A stretch of DNA of 64,000 nt, taken from assembly GCA_021650895.1 (NCBI GenBank), contig CP091278.1, positions 355,736-419,735 of the forward strand. Direction: 5' to 3'. The notes under the pieces were generated by a model, which was not told where the DNA came from, made no database searches, and was given only the letters and a program-made list of their open reading frames with translations. The stretch's first letter is position 1. Every line of letters begins with the position of its first letter. Source of the stretch: Candidatus Jettenia sp. (lineage in GTDB: Bacteria > Planctomycetota > Brocadiia > Brocadiales > Brocadiaceae). The translations under genes and the position numbers were made by a program. This document shows positions 56,716 through 64,000 of the stretch, in pieces.

Positions 56716-57456
56716 ATGAAGTATATGATACCGGTTATTATAGTATTGTGTCATTTTATTGTCTTAACCATCCTCATGGCCCAGGAAACCAAAGATGCTG
56801 TGAATAAGCATCTTTTAGTTGATACAAAATGTTCCCGATGCCATACATTAAAACGGGTATTCATCATGCCAAGACCTGCAGAAACATGGAAGAATATTGT
56901 GGAGGAGATGAGGAATAAGAATCCTGAATGGATTACATCTGAAGAAGCTCAGCAGATTATCAGCGAAATTGTAAGTATATTGCCAGAACGAATCAGGGCA
57001 GCAACGAGTGAAAGAAAGGATTATGAGGATGCGAGGCTTTTATTTGTAGATCGGTGCACTTCGTGTCACTCCATAAACCGGATTCTTCTGAAGGATAAGA
57101 CCGCCGAAGAATGGAAAGAAACTGTTGATCGCATGCAGTCCGAGGCTTCTGAATATATAACCAGAGAGGATGCCAACCGAATTACACAGTTTTTATCAGA
57201 AAGAGCCGATGTGCTGAAAGAAGATGCCGGAGGCAATATATTTGTTGCGAAGTGCCTTATCTGTCATCCTGGAGAACAGATACTTCTTGAGACGCATGAT
57301 AGGGATGGATGGGAGAAGATTGTCAAAAAGATGCAGATGATAGCACGAGATACACTTCCTTCTGCCAGATTCGGTTACGAGGAGGCCAAATTGGTGGTGG
57401 ACCTTCTGGTAAAGACTCAGGGGCCGAAAACAAACAATAGTTCTACTCAACCTTAG
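56716..57456 (+). CDS. Triheme c-type cytochrome
   Basis: A hydrophobic signal or anchor (residues 4-22) is followed by three similar modules, each with one CxxCH haem site: CSRCH (39-43), CTSCH (114-118) and CLICH (180-184). Every module also carries a W-K-x-I/T-V-x-x-M segment that may provide an axial methionine. The modules look like internal duplications of a monohaem unit. The protein is predicted to lie outside the cytoplasmic membrane and to carry electrons; partners are unknown. Confidence 0.87.
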   Translation: MKYMIPVIIVLCHFIVLTILMAQETKDAVNKHLLVDTKCSRCHTLKRVFIMPRPAETWKNIVEEMRNKNPEWITSEEAQQIISEIVSILPERIRAATSERKDYEDARLLFVDRCTSCHSINRILLKDKTAEEWKETVDRMQSEASEYITREDANRITQFLSERADVLKEDAGGNIFVAKCLICHPGEQILLETHDRDGWEKIVKKMQMIARDTLPSARFGYEEAKLVVDLLVKTQGPKTNNSSTQP

Positions 57457-57606
57457 CGAATCGGGAAAAAATATAAAAGAGAAAGAGATAATATATAGGA
57501 ACTTCATTCTGTAGGGCAACCCTTTCGGGTGCTATTCACGTGCAGACTTTCAGGCAGGGAGTTGAGAGTATCTTGCACATCTTCGGATATAGGACAAATA
57601 ACCGCG

Positions 57607-57628
57607 GGGGCATGTTGCAACATGCCCC
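57607..57628. repeat. 22-bp perfect palindrome
   Basis: GGGGCATGTTG and its exact complement CAACATGCCCC. No T-run follows, so it is not a typical intrinsic terminator. It is one of several unrelated palindromes between the triheme cytochrome and the one-unit CxxC protein. Confidence 0.55.
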
Positions 57629-57649
57629 TATTCAGATTTCCATTTATGA

Positions 57650-57739
57650 GTAGGGTGGATTAAGGCGTTGGTTTTTATGCCGGATCCACCCATACTATTT
57701 CCAGAAAAGGCGGATCCGCTATCGCTTAATCGACCCTAC
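57650..57739. repeat. Inverted repeat GTAGGGTGGATTAAG...CTTAATCGACCCTAC
   Basis: About 90 bp. The outer arms pair with few mismatches, and a second inner pair CCGGATCCACC / GGCGGATCCGC is visible. It is MITE-like or a dispersed repeat; only one copy is seen in this window. Confidence 0.5.
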
Positions 57740-57800
57740 CGCAAACCCGCTTCATGAAAATGAAATTCTTCTACAATCAAGTTAGCTGAAGAAATATATC

Positions 57801-58157
57801 TCACCTATTTTTTGCCTTCTTTTGTTCCGCTCTACAAATTGGGCATTCAAGGAAATTCTCACCGCATTCGCCGCAATGAACTATGAGCATTTCTTTTGGC
57901 TCTTTCTTGCATTCCGGACATTTCATCTTCCATTGTATTGGGTGATATGCCCTTCCCTTTATAGGTCTTACCCGTGTCAATTCGCATTTGGGACATTTAC
58001 TTTCCATCGTCTCTGTCTCAGATTCTGCAGTGGCAGTTTCCTTGTGTTTGTGTGTTTCTTCATTGGCATATGAAAAACCATTTCCCCATACTATTATGCT
58101 AACAGACAGAACCGTAGACGCAATCATTCCTCTCCATGTTTTATTTAACATTTTCAT
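57801..58157 (-). CDS. Secreted one-unit CxxC zinc-ribbon-like protein
   Basis: A 118-residue protein with a hydrophobic signal segment (about 8-30) and a single unit of four CxxC pairs: KCPKC, KCPEC, HCGEC and CPIC, around RPIKGRAYHPIQWKMKC. The unit is nearly the same as the second and third units of the 258-residue protein at 24477-25253, so the two are paralogues differing in unit number. It is likely an extracytoplasmic metal-binding protein with no named family that I recognise. Confidence 0.75.
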   Translation of the reverse strand: MKMLNKTWRGMIASTVLSVSIIVWGNGFSYANEETHKHKETATAESETETMESKCPKCELTRVRPIKGRAYHPIQWKMKCPECKKEPKEMLIVHCGECGENFLECPICRAEQKKAKNR

Positions 58158-58796
58158 CCACCTTCCATAAAAAATTTTAGTATAAAGTACCTTTTCAGTA
58201 AAAAGGTATCCACAAGTCTTATATGAATATTCTACAAATATATCGTAATTTGTTTCCTCCCTATTGTAAAGGCTTTTATTACAGTAAATACGTGTTCGGA
58301 TATACTCTTAAGTGAAAGGCATTACAGGAGGCTGTTCAGGTCACTCGTTCCAACGCTCTGCGTTGGAACGCACCATGAGATGCTCTGCGTCCATACCTAC
58401 CATACAATCGGATCTAACTCTAAAATTGAATTGTCATCGTTTATAAAATTCCTTTTCTCATGTTTCAATACCCAATGTGAGACGCAGAGCGTTGGAACAA
58501 GATGAACAGCATGTTGTATGAACGATATGGTCTTTACAAAGTGCCGACCACAGCGGTATGGAGATAAGTGTATGCCTTATGGTGAAGGGAATCGGAAAGC
58601 CGTGTGCGGGAAAACCGCAAGCACAGTTTGATGAGAGAGGACTGGAGAAACAAGCATGGTGAGGCTATTGAGTCACTGCTAGACGAAAGGGGCAGAAACA
58701 GATAGGCCAAACTAAACTATATAGCGCAAGTTCCCTACTCTACCCGGAATTGGAATTCTGTAACAGTACCGTACTGTTAGTTCTTGGTAAGGATTT
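58158..58796. other. Intergenic region with hairpins and a group II intron fragment
   Basis: Holds the hairpin CGTTCCAACGCTCTGCGTTG plus GAACG at 58353-58377, with a further copy of its right arm near 58484-58498 (CAGAGCGTTGGAACA), and an intron domain V-like hairpin (58597-58629). A small hairpin AACAGTACCGTACTGTT lies at 58760-58776 beside the next gene's 3' end. No protein-coding gene. Confidence 0.55.
58597..58629 (+). ncRNA. Group II intron domain V-like remnant
   Basis: AAGCCGTGTGCGGGAAAACC followed by GCAAGCACAGTTT folds like domain V: the AGC triad pairs with GTT, a two-base bulge AA lies in the 3' strand, and a GAAA-type loop caps it. One C-A mismatch in the lower stem suggests decay. 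The downstream GGTGAGGCTATTGAGTCACT resembles sequence often found after intron 3' ends. No reverse transcriptase is present upstream. Confidence 0.5.
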
Positions 58797-59141
58797 TCAA
58801 GATGCACTAGAAGTTCGCTTTGAGCCCCTATCCAAAGCAAGGATTAAATCTTCTAAAGTGTAGATGTTGTTTACGTCCTCTTGCTTGAGCTTGATGTTGA
58901 ACTCTTTCTCGAGGTCCCGCGTAATTCCAAGAGAAAGATCATCTCCGCAAATCATAAGATCGTCAACCAATTTGTCCTTTGGATCAAGAGGTGCTTTTTC
59001 AATTGCTAAATAATAGCGTATTACCCTAAGCACCGCATCACATACCTGACGGTTTACACCCTTGCTTGCAAAATATTTTAGGTAGAATTCCTCATCGCTC
59101 ATTTGTTTCCTGCCAGTAAATAAACGCCACAGTTTGGTCAT
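58797..59141 (-). CDS. Small acyl-carrier-like (DUF1493-like) protein
   Basis: A 114-residue soluble protein. The core DPKDKLVDDLMICGDDLSLGITRDLEKEFNIKL and TLEDLILAL resembles the four-helix acyl carrier fold, but the usual DSL serine context reads GDDLSLG and phosphopantetheinylation is uncertain. Length and pattern resemble the DUF1493 family. It lies downstream of the RHS gene tail on the same strand, a typical place for an immunity gene, but no direct evidence supports that role. Confidence 0.55.
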   Translation of the reverse strand: MTKLWRLFTGRKQMSDEEFYLKYFASKGVNRQVCDAVLRVIRYYLAIEKAPLDPKDKLVDDLMICGDDLSLGITRDLEKEFNIKLKQEDVNNIYTLEDLILALDRGSKRTSSAS

Positions 59142-59223
59142 TTTGCTTCCTTAAATACCACAACATAATTCCTACACTTACAGCTACGGTTAAGCAAATA
59201 GCAAGCAAAGTGCTTGTATTCAT
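59092..59223 (-). CDS. Possible small single-span membrane protein
   Basis: Between the RHS tail and the DUF1493-like gene there is a 43-codon frame starting MNTSTLLAICLTVAVSVG and ending in a charged tail (ATG at 59223), overlapping the next gene by 50 bases. The first half is one hydrophobic helix. No good ribosome-binding site is visible, so it may be fortuitous. Confidence 0.25.
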   Translation of the reverse strand: MNTSTLLAICLTVAVSVGIMLWYLRKQNDQTVAFIYWQETNER

Positions 59224-59252
59224 ACTGTTATATGTCATTCGTTATTTTATCA

Positions 59253-60002
59253 TCATTCACATCTGCTCATGCAGTCGTATGTACACTTTCCAATCAAGTT
59301 GGCATCAAGAGCCGCAAGTCCTGCAAATGCATATGGATTTAAGCGTCCCAGCATACGAAATAAGAACCTCGTATTGAGGAACCTGAATGGCACAGCCGGC
59401 CCCCGCAGTAGACTCAACGGGTTCGTAAAATAATTAGTTCCAGGGTACACTGGAATGCCTAACCAAGGTTTTGGTATAGGAGTCCATAATGCTGTAAGCG
59501 ATTCTAGTCCAAAGTACTCTTTCATACATTTCCATAAGCAGTCCCCAAATGAAGGAGCTAGACCATAAGGATCAGTACCATTAATTGGATTGTTATAGAT
59601 ATAGACATAGAAATTAATCCCGCCTGCAAATCCAATCGGGTCTTCGCTGATAAACCTTCCCATCGAGGGCGAATAATATCTGGCGCGGTAGAAATAAAAT
59701 CTCGTTTCAGCGTCGAACTCACGGCTAGTGAAGCGGAAAGGATTAGAGATCGAACCTGTTGAGGCCGTCAGGTTTCCAAACGAGTCGTATCGGTACATCG
59801 ATACAAGAACACCTTTAGAATCGGATAGAGATGTGACCGAACCGAGCCCATCGGCCTGATAATAGCTCATGGTATTCCCGTGCAGCATTGCTAAGGGTTC
59901 ATCGATGTCGAGGGCCTGGGTGTAACGGGCTAGTAAAGATCCAGTAACGCTTATTTCCTTTATCACATTGTGACCATTATAGACGAAGATGGTCGTGCCC
60001 AT
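59253..60002 (-). CDS. RHS-repeat-associated core and C-terminal tip (fragment of a broken RHS gene)
   Basis: Contains late RHS repeats (YYQADGLGSVTSLSDSKGVLV) and the RHS-associated core RYYSPSMGRFISEDPIGFAGGINFYVYIYNNPINGTDPYGL, followed by a 100-residue variable tip with DCLWKCMKEYFGL and KCTYDCMSRCE. The tip is the toxin position in polymorphic RHS proteins, but I do not recognise its activity. The coding sequence continues upstream to about 60085 in another frame (WDPENRLTSITLPSS), so a frameshift with a small deletion separates them. It belonged to the large gene starting at 63730. Confidence 0.75.
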   Translation of the reverse strand: MGTTIFVYNGHNVIKEISVTGSLLARYTQALDIDEPLAMLHGNTMSYYQADGLGSVTSLSDSKGVLVSMYRYDSFGNLTASTGSISNPFRFTSREFDAETRFYFYRARYYSPSMGRFISEDPIGFAGGINFYVYIYNNPINGTDPYGLAPSFGDCLWKCMKEYFGLESLTALWTPIPKPWLGIPVYPGTNYFTNPLSLLRGPAVPFRFLNTRFLFRMLGRLNPYAFAGLAALDANLIGKCTYDCMSRCE

Positions 60003-60181
60003 TGGCGAAGACTTGTAGATCTTCCTGCTGAACTAGGAAGAGTAATGCTCGTCAACCGGTTCTCCGGATCCCAGGATGAGGAGGTACTGAAAAAATCTGC
60101 GATTTTTTGCTAAGAAAACTCTTTTTCGCTTGACAAAAGCCTTCTAATGAGTAACCCAATGATCCTTTAATCCAATAAATC

Positions 60182-60415
60182 TCAATCCTTAGCTCGCTCC
60201 AGTAATTGTAAGTCTTCATCTGCTTTAATATAATGAATTAAACCAGCCTTATCGGTTTTAATCAGTACGCCTGATTTCAGATAGTCCCATTCCTCTTTTG
60301 GGTAAGCTGGAGTGTATTTGTCGTCGTCCATTGAACAAACTACAACACCATAGCAACCACTCCATAACTGCACTTTATCTCCGACTTTTACTTCTTGTCC
60401 ATCCAAGTATTTCAT
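60182..60415 (-). CDS. Small immunity-like protein within the RHS locus
   Basis: A 77-residue soluble protein, KYLDGQEVKVGDKVQLWSG with YPKEEWDYLKSGVLI and HYIKADEDLQLLE. Proteins of this pattern are commonly found next to polymorphic toxin genes, where they are presumed immunity proteins. Here it lies 25 bp downstream of a displaced toxin-tip frame and upstream of the RHS core continuation, exactly the order expected of an inserted tip-immunity cassette. Function is inferred from context. Confidence 0.55.
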   Translation of the reverse strand: MKYLDGQEVKVGDKVQLWSGCYGVVVCSMDDDKYTPAYPKEEWDYLKSGVLIKTDKAGLIHYIKADEDLQLLERAKD

Positions 60416-60440
60416 CTTTCGCGTCCTCTACTTTTATTGT

Positions 60441-60659
60441 TTACATAGGTACCGCACCTGGTGGAGGAGGAGGTTCCGTTACACCGATAGGTTGCCAGAA
60501 ACATTGACAGTTATTTGGATTTTGATTCATTCTATACAAATGAACATGGGTTCCTGTGAATGGGGAGTGCGGCTTGCTTGGAGGTACATGATCAATCCGA
60601 TACCCAATTGTTCCTATTCTCTTGATCCCAGACGTAGTTGCTGGCTGTGCCGTTGGCAT
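60441..60659 (-). pseudogene. Displaced RHS toxin-tip fragment
   Basis: The frame reads RIGTIGYRIDHVPPSKPHSP, then GTHVHLYRMNQNPNNCQCFW, and ends in a proline-rich tail. This resembles the C-terminal end of RHS-type effector tips. It joins the RHS repeat frame at about 60620 (VWDQENR), one frame off, so it can no longer be translated as part of the RHS protein. Confidence 0.5.
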
Positions 60660-61317
60660 TGCTTTCGCTCAGCAAGTTGCCGTTATTGTCGTATGCGTAT
60701 ATCGTGTCGGGTGTCGATGTGAGTTCGTTTGAAGAGTTGTAGATATAGGAGGAGAGGCCAATCGAACTCAGCCGGTTACCGACTCCATCGTAGGAATAGC
60801 TCTCGACCGTTGATGCGTTCTGGGTCGCCGTTACGAGCTGGTAAAGATTATCATACGCATAGTTTGTGGTGGCGCTGGAGGGCAAAGGTATTCGGCTTGT
60901 GCGGTTTCCGGCTGCATCGATGGCATAGGTGGTGCCGTCCAAAATATTCTGTTGCTTTGCGTGGGAAACGGATAGAAGGCGCGAGAGTGCATCATACGTG
61001 TAACTGGTTACTACCGAATTCGGCCGGGAGAGCTTTATCCTGCGGCCTATCGCATCATAGGTCCAACTGAACAAGTTTCTTTTGGGGTCGGTCAGGGAAG
61101 TGATAAGGTTCAGAGTATTATAGGCGTACGTTGTGATGCCGTTCTCCGGATCAGTCATCGAGGTGCGGTTTGAGGCTGCATCGTAACCGTAGGAAAGCAT
61201 AAAGGACTTACCGGTCAGGAAAGAGTAATTCGTAATTGTTTGCTTCAGCCTGCCCAGGTTGTCGTAAACGAATTGGTACGTGCCCGTGGGATCGCTTACC
61301 TGAGTCAGCCGGCTCAT
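60592..61317 (-). CDS. RHS repeat segment (fragment 3 of the broken RHS gene)
   Basis: YD-type repeats such as LSYGYDAASNRTSMTDPENG, YDAIGRRIKLSRPNS and YAYDNNGNLLSESNANGTA. The N-terminus (MSRLTQVSDPTGTYQFVYD) continues in phase with the preceding fragment only if a frameshift near 61320 is repaired. It ends VWDQENRNNWVSD, where the normal core sequence after VWD-ENR is interrupted by the cassette. It resumes as WDPENRLTSITLPSS near 60077. Confidence 0.75.
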   Translation of the reverse strand: MSRLTQVSDPTGTYQFVYDNLGRLKQTITNYSFLTGKSFMLSYGYDAASNRTSMTDPENGITTYAYNTLNLITSLTDPKRNLFSWTYDAIGRRIKLSRPNSVVTSYTYDALSRLLSVSHAKQQNILDGTTYAIDAAGNRTSRIPLPSSATTNYAYDNLYQLVTATQNASTVESYSYDGVGNRLSSIGLSSYIYNSSNELTSTPDTIYAYDNNGNLLSESNANGTASNYVWDQENRNNWVSD

Positions 61318-61535
61318 GCTATTATAGCTATAGGTCCTGTATAGGCGGCATAGCTTTTCTGAGTCATCCGGTTTAACTGGTCATAGGTGTAAGCAATCGT
61401 CTGGCTGTTGCGGTCCGTCTTGCTGATGAGATTTCCAACATTGTCGTAGCTGTAGGTTTCGAATAGGGCGGATGGGAACGTGGCCTTTGTGACACGGCCC
61501 AGACTGTCATAGGAAAAACTGGTTGTGCGATTCAA
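61314..61535 (-). pseudogene. RHS repeat segment (fragment 2 of the broken RHS gene)
   Basis: A 73-residue piece with NRTTSFSYDSLGRVTKATFP and YTYDQLNRMTQKSYAAYTG. It connects the N-terminal fragment (...IVDT-LNRTTSF, two extra bases at about 61535) with the next one (...TYSYNSMSRLTQV, frameshift near 61320). Confidence 0.75.
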
Positions 61536-63730
61536 TGTGTATCGACGATGGAAGTGAGATTGCCTTCATTATCATAGGAATAGGTCGTTTGGTTATTTGC
61601 TGCATCCAAGACCGTGATCAGCCGGTCCGCATCATCGTAGCTGTAATTCGTGATGATGTTGTTCGCATCAGTAATCGAAATCCGTCGCCCTCGGGCATCA
61701 TAGGCAAACTGCCGGGTCGAATTATCAGGATGAATGATCTTTGTTAAGCGATTCATCGCATCATAAGTAAATGATGTGGTTTGACCTAGTGCATCTTTAG
61801 TGGATGTGCGATTCCCGCGTCCATCATACCCAAATGACGTCACCTTCTTCTGGGCATTTTTGATTGCGCTTATCAGCCCAGCCGGAGAATAAGTAATAGT
61901 GGTCGCGTTGCCTAAAGGGTCGGTGACCTTGGTCAACTCTCCCTTGAGATTGTATTGAAACTGGGTCTTCGGCCCCGGAGTTGCTCCGCCATCAGGTGAA
62001 GGTTCGGTCACCGACGTCAGGTTACCTTTGGCATCATACACATAGGTAGTGGTATTACCTTGAGGGTCTCTGGAGGTTAGGATTTCACCGAAGCTATTAT
62101 ATGTATAGGTCCAGGTCCCGGCTGCGTCTGTCCTGGAGATAATATTGTCGGCCGAATCGTAGGTGTATGAGGTGGTATTGCCGTTTGCATCAGTCCGGCC
62201 CAAACGGTTCCCTGCCCCATCCAGCGTAAAGGTAAGGTCGTTTCTTCCCCCACAACTGCTACACCCCGGACTTTGGACCGCTGTCAGATAATTTTTGTTT
62301 GAAATCGTGGTATATAAATAAGTGGTGAGATCGCCTGTTGAATCCGTCAGTACAGTGGAAGAGCCGGAAGGATACTGGATTGTGATTGAGTCCACAGAGT
62401 TTGCGCGTGAAGAGGATAATCCACGCCCGTTGGTGTCATAGGTATGCGTCTCCAACACCTTCCCTTCACCGTCGGTTACGCTGGTGATATTGTTGGCAGC
62501 ATCGTACGCATAATTGATCTGACTGGCGTCGGCATAGACTACCTGCGTTAAATTGCTGTTGACGTAGCTGAATGCCGCAACTGTTCCGACTGCATCCTGA
62601 GCAATGGTAGCCAGGTTCACATACTGCGGATTGCCGTATGTGAAGGATATCCACTGACCCCCCGGCGCACTGACCCTGGTAATTCGGTCGGAACTATCAT
62701 AGGAAACCGTCGTTTGATTTCCGTTGCGGTCTATCGCCGCCAATAACCGTCCGGAATTGTTGAAGACCTTTTTAGTCCCGTCCGTAAAAGAAAGCGTGTA
62801 TTGTGTAGTTGCGCTGTCATACCGGAGCGAGGCGTGCTCGTTTGGAGGGCTCATCACATTGTATGCACAAGTGGTACATCCGTTGGGCACCTCGAATATC
62901 CAGGTATTCCCGGATCCACGCCAGTATATGATATGGGTACTGTTGAAGACCTGTAATTGCTCCTCAAAATCACTCGTCCAGCCTCTGCCAAACATTCCTG
63001 CTTCAAAGGGAGGGTTGCTGTGGTTCCAGAGGCTGTTCCAGGTTCTTGATATCGACAGTCCACCCGCAAGGCCAGGAGCGGAATAATCATTCTTGGAAAT
63101 CCAAACATCACCGGTTGTTACATTGACCGGCTGGCCCGCCGTACTCTCACAATCCGTGCTGGGCCCAGGATCAATGAGTGATGGCGGTGGGGGTAAGGTT
63201 TGGAAATTTAGATTATCTATCCAGGTATAGGCAGAGTTGGGGGTAATGGCAAATTTATGAATTTTGGGCGGAAAATAAAGACTAAAACTGTACATGTTTT
63301 TGCTATTCGCTTCTTGTTGACTGATGATGGCGCCATTGATGTCATAAAAGGTGAATGTTACAGCATTACCAAACAAAAGATAATAACTAAACTGGACATT
63401 AATAGCTTCGACCGGGATGCCATCACCTGGATTAACGAAAGTTGCGATGGTAGAGCCGGATCCCCATTGCGGGTGTGGTAAAGGATAGCCTTCTAGAGCC
63501 GGATCATCACTTCCAAAGTAAGTAGGGGGATTGATGATCGGAGGTTGCGGCTCGCCTGAAAAAATAACCCCTAAACTTTGGTATTGGTCCGTTATGGTTG
63601 TTCGCACGGGGTAATCGCCGAAGGTGATGAGTTCAGCTCTGGCTTCGTAAATGGCTATCAGCGAGCTTATTGTCAACACTAATATGAAAAAAGCAAACAG
63701 GCAGGTTCTATCGATCATTAGGCGGACCAT
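61532..63730 (-). CDS. RHS/YD-repeat protein, N-terminal part (frameshifted gene)
   Basis: An N-terminal signal segment (LFAFFILVLTISSLIAI) is followed by a beta-sandwich-like region to about residue 185. Then comes a DUF6531-like start of the RHS shell (GQPVNVTTGDVWISKNDYSAPGLAGGLSISRTWNS) and about 450 residues of YD repeats (YDSADNIISRTDAAGTWTYTY...). It ends prematurely at IVDTH because two extra bases shift the frame. GGAGA precedes a different ATG (63754) whose frame closes after 15 codons, so even the start may be disturbed. By eye the base composition is more GC-rich than its neighbours, suggesting transfer. Confidence 0.85.
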   Translation of the reverse strand: MVRLMIDRTCLFAFFILVLTISSLIAIYEARAELITFGDYPVRTTITDQYQSLGVIFSGEPQPPIINPPTYFGSDDPALEGYPLPHPQWGSGSTIATFVNPGDGIPVEAINVQFSYYLLFGNAVTFTFYDINGAIISQQEANSKNMYSFSLYFPPKIHKFAITPNSAYTWIDNLNFQTLPPPPSLIDPGPSTDCESTAGQPVNVTTGDVWISKNDYSAPGLAGGLSISRTWNSLWNHSNPPFEAGMFGRGWTSDFEEQLQVFNSTHIIYWRGSGNTWIFEVPNGCTTCAYNVMSPPNEHASLRYDSATTQYTLSFTDGTKKVFNNSGRLLAAIDRNGNQTTVSYDSSDRITRVSAPGGQWISFTYGNPQYVNLATIAQDAVGTVAAFSYVNSNLTQVVYADASQINYAYDAANNITSVTDGEGKVLETHTYDTNGRGLSSSRANSVDSITIQYPSGSSTVLTDSTGDLTTYLYTTISNKNYLTAVQSPGCSSCGGRNDLTFTLDGAGNRLGRTDANGNTTSYTYDSADNIISRTDAAGTWTYTYNSFGEILTSRDPQGNTTTYVYDAKGNLTSVTEPSPDGGATPGPKTQFQYNLKGELTKVTDPLGNATTITYSPAGLISAIKNAQKKVTSFGYDGRGNRTSTKDALGQTTSFTYDAMNRLTKIIHPDNSTRQFAYDARGRRISITDANNIITNYSYDDADRLITVLDAANNQTTYSYDNEGNLTSIVDTH

Positions 63731-64000
63731 ACAAGGAAGAATGGTGGTTCTTCATAATTTGATCTCCTGAATAATGAAAGTACAATAGGGAATTGCTTTT
63801 TTACTTTGAGGTGATATAAACAAAAATGAAGAAGATATCAAGCTTTTTTTTAATTCCTTCAGTCAAAATGAACACTAAAGAATGGTGTAAAACGGTAGGA
63901 GTATTATTTGTGGATGGGTAATTTGCAGCAAATTACTTGGTCTTTCATAAAGAATTGCTGGGGAATAGGCATACTATTACTATCCCCGCCTCCTGTAGTA

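Larger units (their letters stand above)
57457..57800. other. Intergenic region with several hairpins, no gene
   Basis: Contains a partial double-hairpin repeat (57511-57560, GTAGGGCAACCCTTTCGGGT), a perfect 22-bp palindrome GGGGCATGTTGCAACATGCC with its final CC (57607-57628), and an inverted repeat GTAGGGTGGATTAAGGCG...CGCTTAATCGACCCTAC at 57650-57739. Confidence 0.6.

Noticed and set aside
1-64000. tRNA or rRNA genes
   Set aside because: No cloverleaf-like segments with conserved TTCGAAT-type arms and no rRNA landmarks were noticed; a covariance search would be needed to exclude them fully.

Overview
The window looks like a chromosomal segment of an anammox-type planctomycete (order Brocadiales). 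The evidence is an AT-rich genome with an octaheme hydroxylamine-oxidoreductase-like cytochrome, a second (triheme) cytochrome c, a secreted alpha-carbonic anhydrase, a fused transaldolase/glucose-6-phosphate isomerase, and intergenic gaps packed with palindromic repeats. This assignment is inferred from gene content; no rRNA or tRNA gene is present to confirm it.

Region 1 (1-23.5 kb) is an exopolysaccharide locus. After the 3' end of an outer-membrane beta-barrel gene, eleven plus-strand genes run closely spaced or overlapping. They encode a polyprenyl-phosphate sugar transferase, a Wza-like export protein, a Wzz/BY-kinase-like fusion, an asparagine-synthase-like protein, a GT2, an O-antigen polymerase/ligase, a GT4, a thymidylate-kinase-like protein, an alkaline-phosphatase-superfamily phosphodiesterase, an Asp-box double propeller and a second GT4. 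A 1.5 kb repeat-filled gap follows, then a GT4, a radical SAM/SPASM protein, another GT4 and, on the minus strand, a GT39-like membrane transferase. Two of the proteins have lost a hallmark catalytic residue: the Walker A lysine of the BY-kinase and the N-terminal cysteine of the amidotransferase.

Region 2 (24-34 kb) holds a secreted multi-CxxC protein, the octaheme cytochrome, a P-type Ca2+-type ATPase whose C-terminal membrane domain is duplicated in tandem (with a decayed third copy upstream), a secreted YHS protein and CstA. Region 3 (34-42 kb) holds a secreted tandem-repeat protein, alpha-carbonic anhydrase, a propeller/M28 peptidase whose PDZ tail is split off by a frameshift, and a hibernation-factor/cold-shock fusion. 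Region 4 (42-51 kb) has a transketolase and transaldolase-PGI pair, and a NUDIX hydrolase overlapping a large glycosidase-like protein. These suggest sugar-phosphate and polyglucan metabolism.

Region 5 (51-64 kb) is a mixed accessory zone: SYLF protein, IS110-type transposase, YkgJ protein, flavin split-barrel protein, DUF2141-like protein, a decayed heptosyltransferase, a triheme cytochrome, a one-unit version of the multi-CxxC protein, a group II intron remnant, and a frameshifted RHS gene carrying an embedded toxin-tip/immunity-like cassette. At least four dispersed repeat families occur. They include a 182-bp MITE for which the window contains both a filled and an empty insertion site, and arrays of the palindrome GTGACATGTCAC in intergenic spaces.
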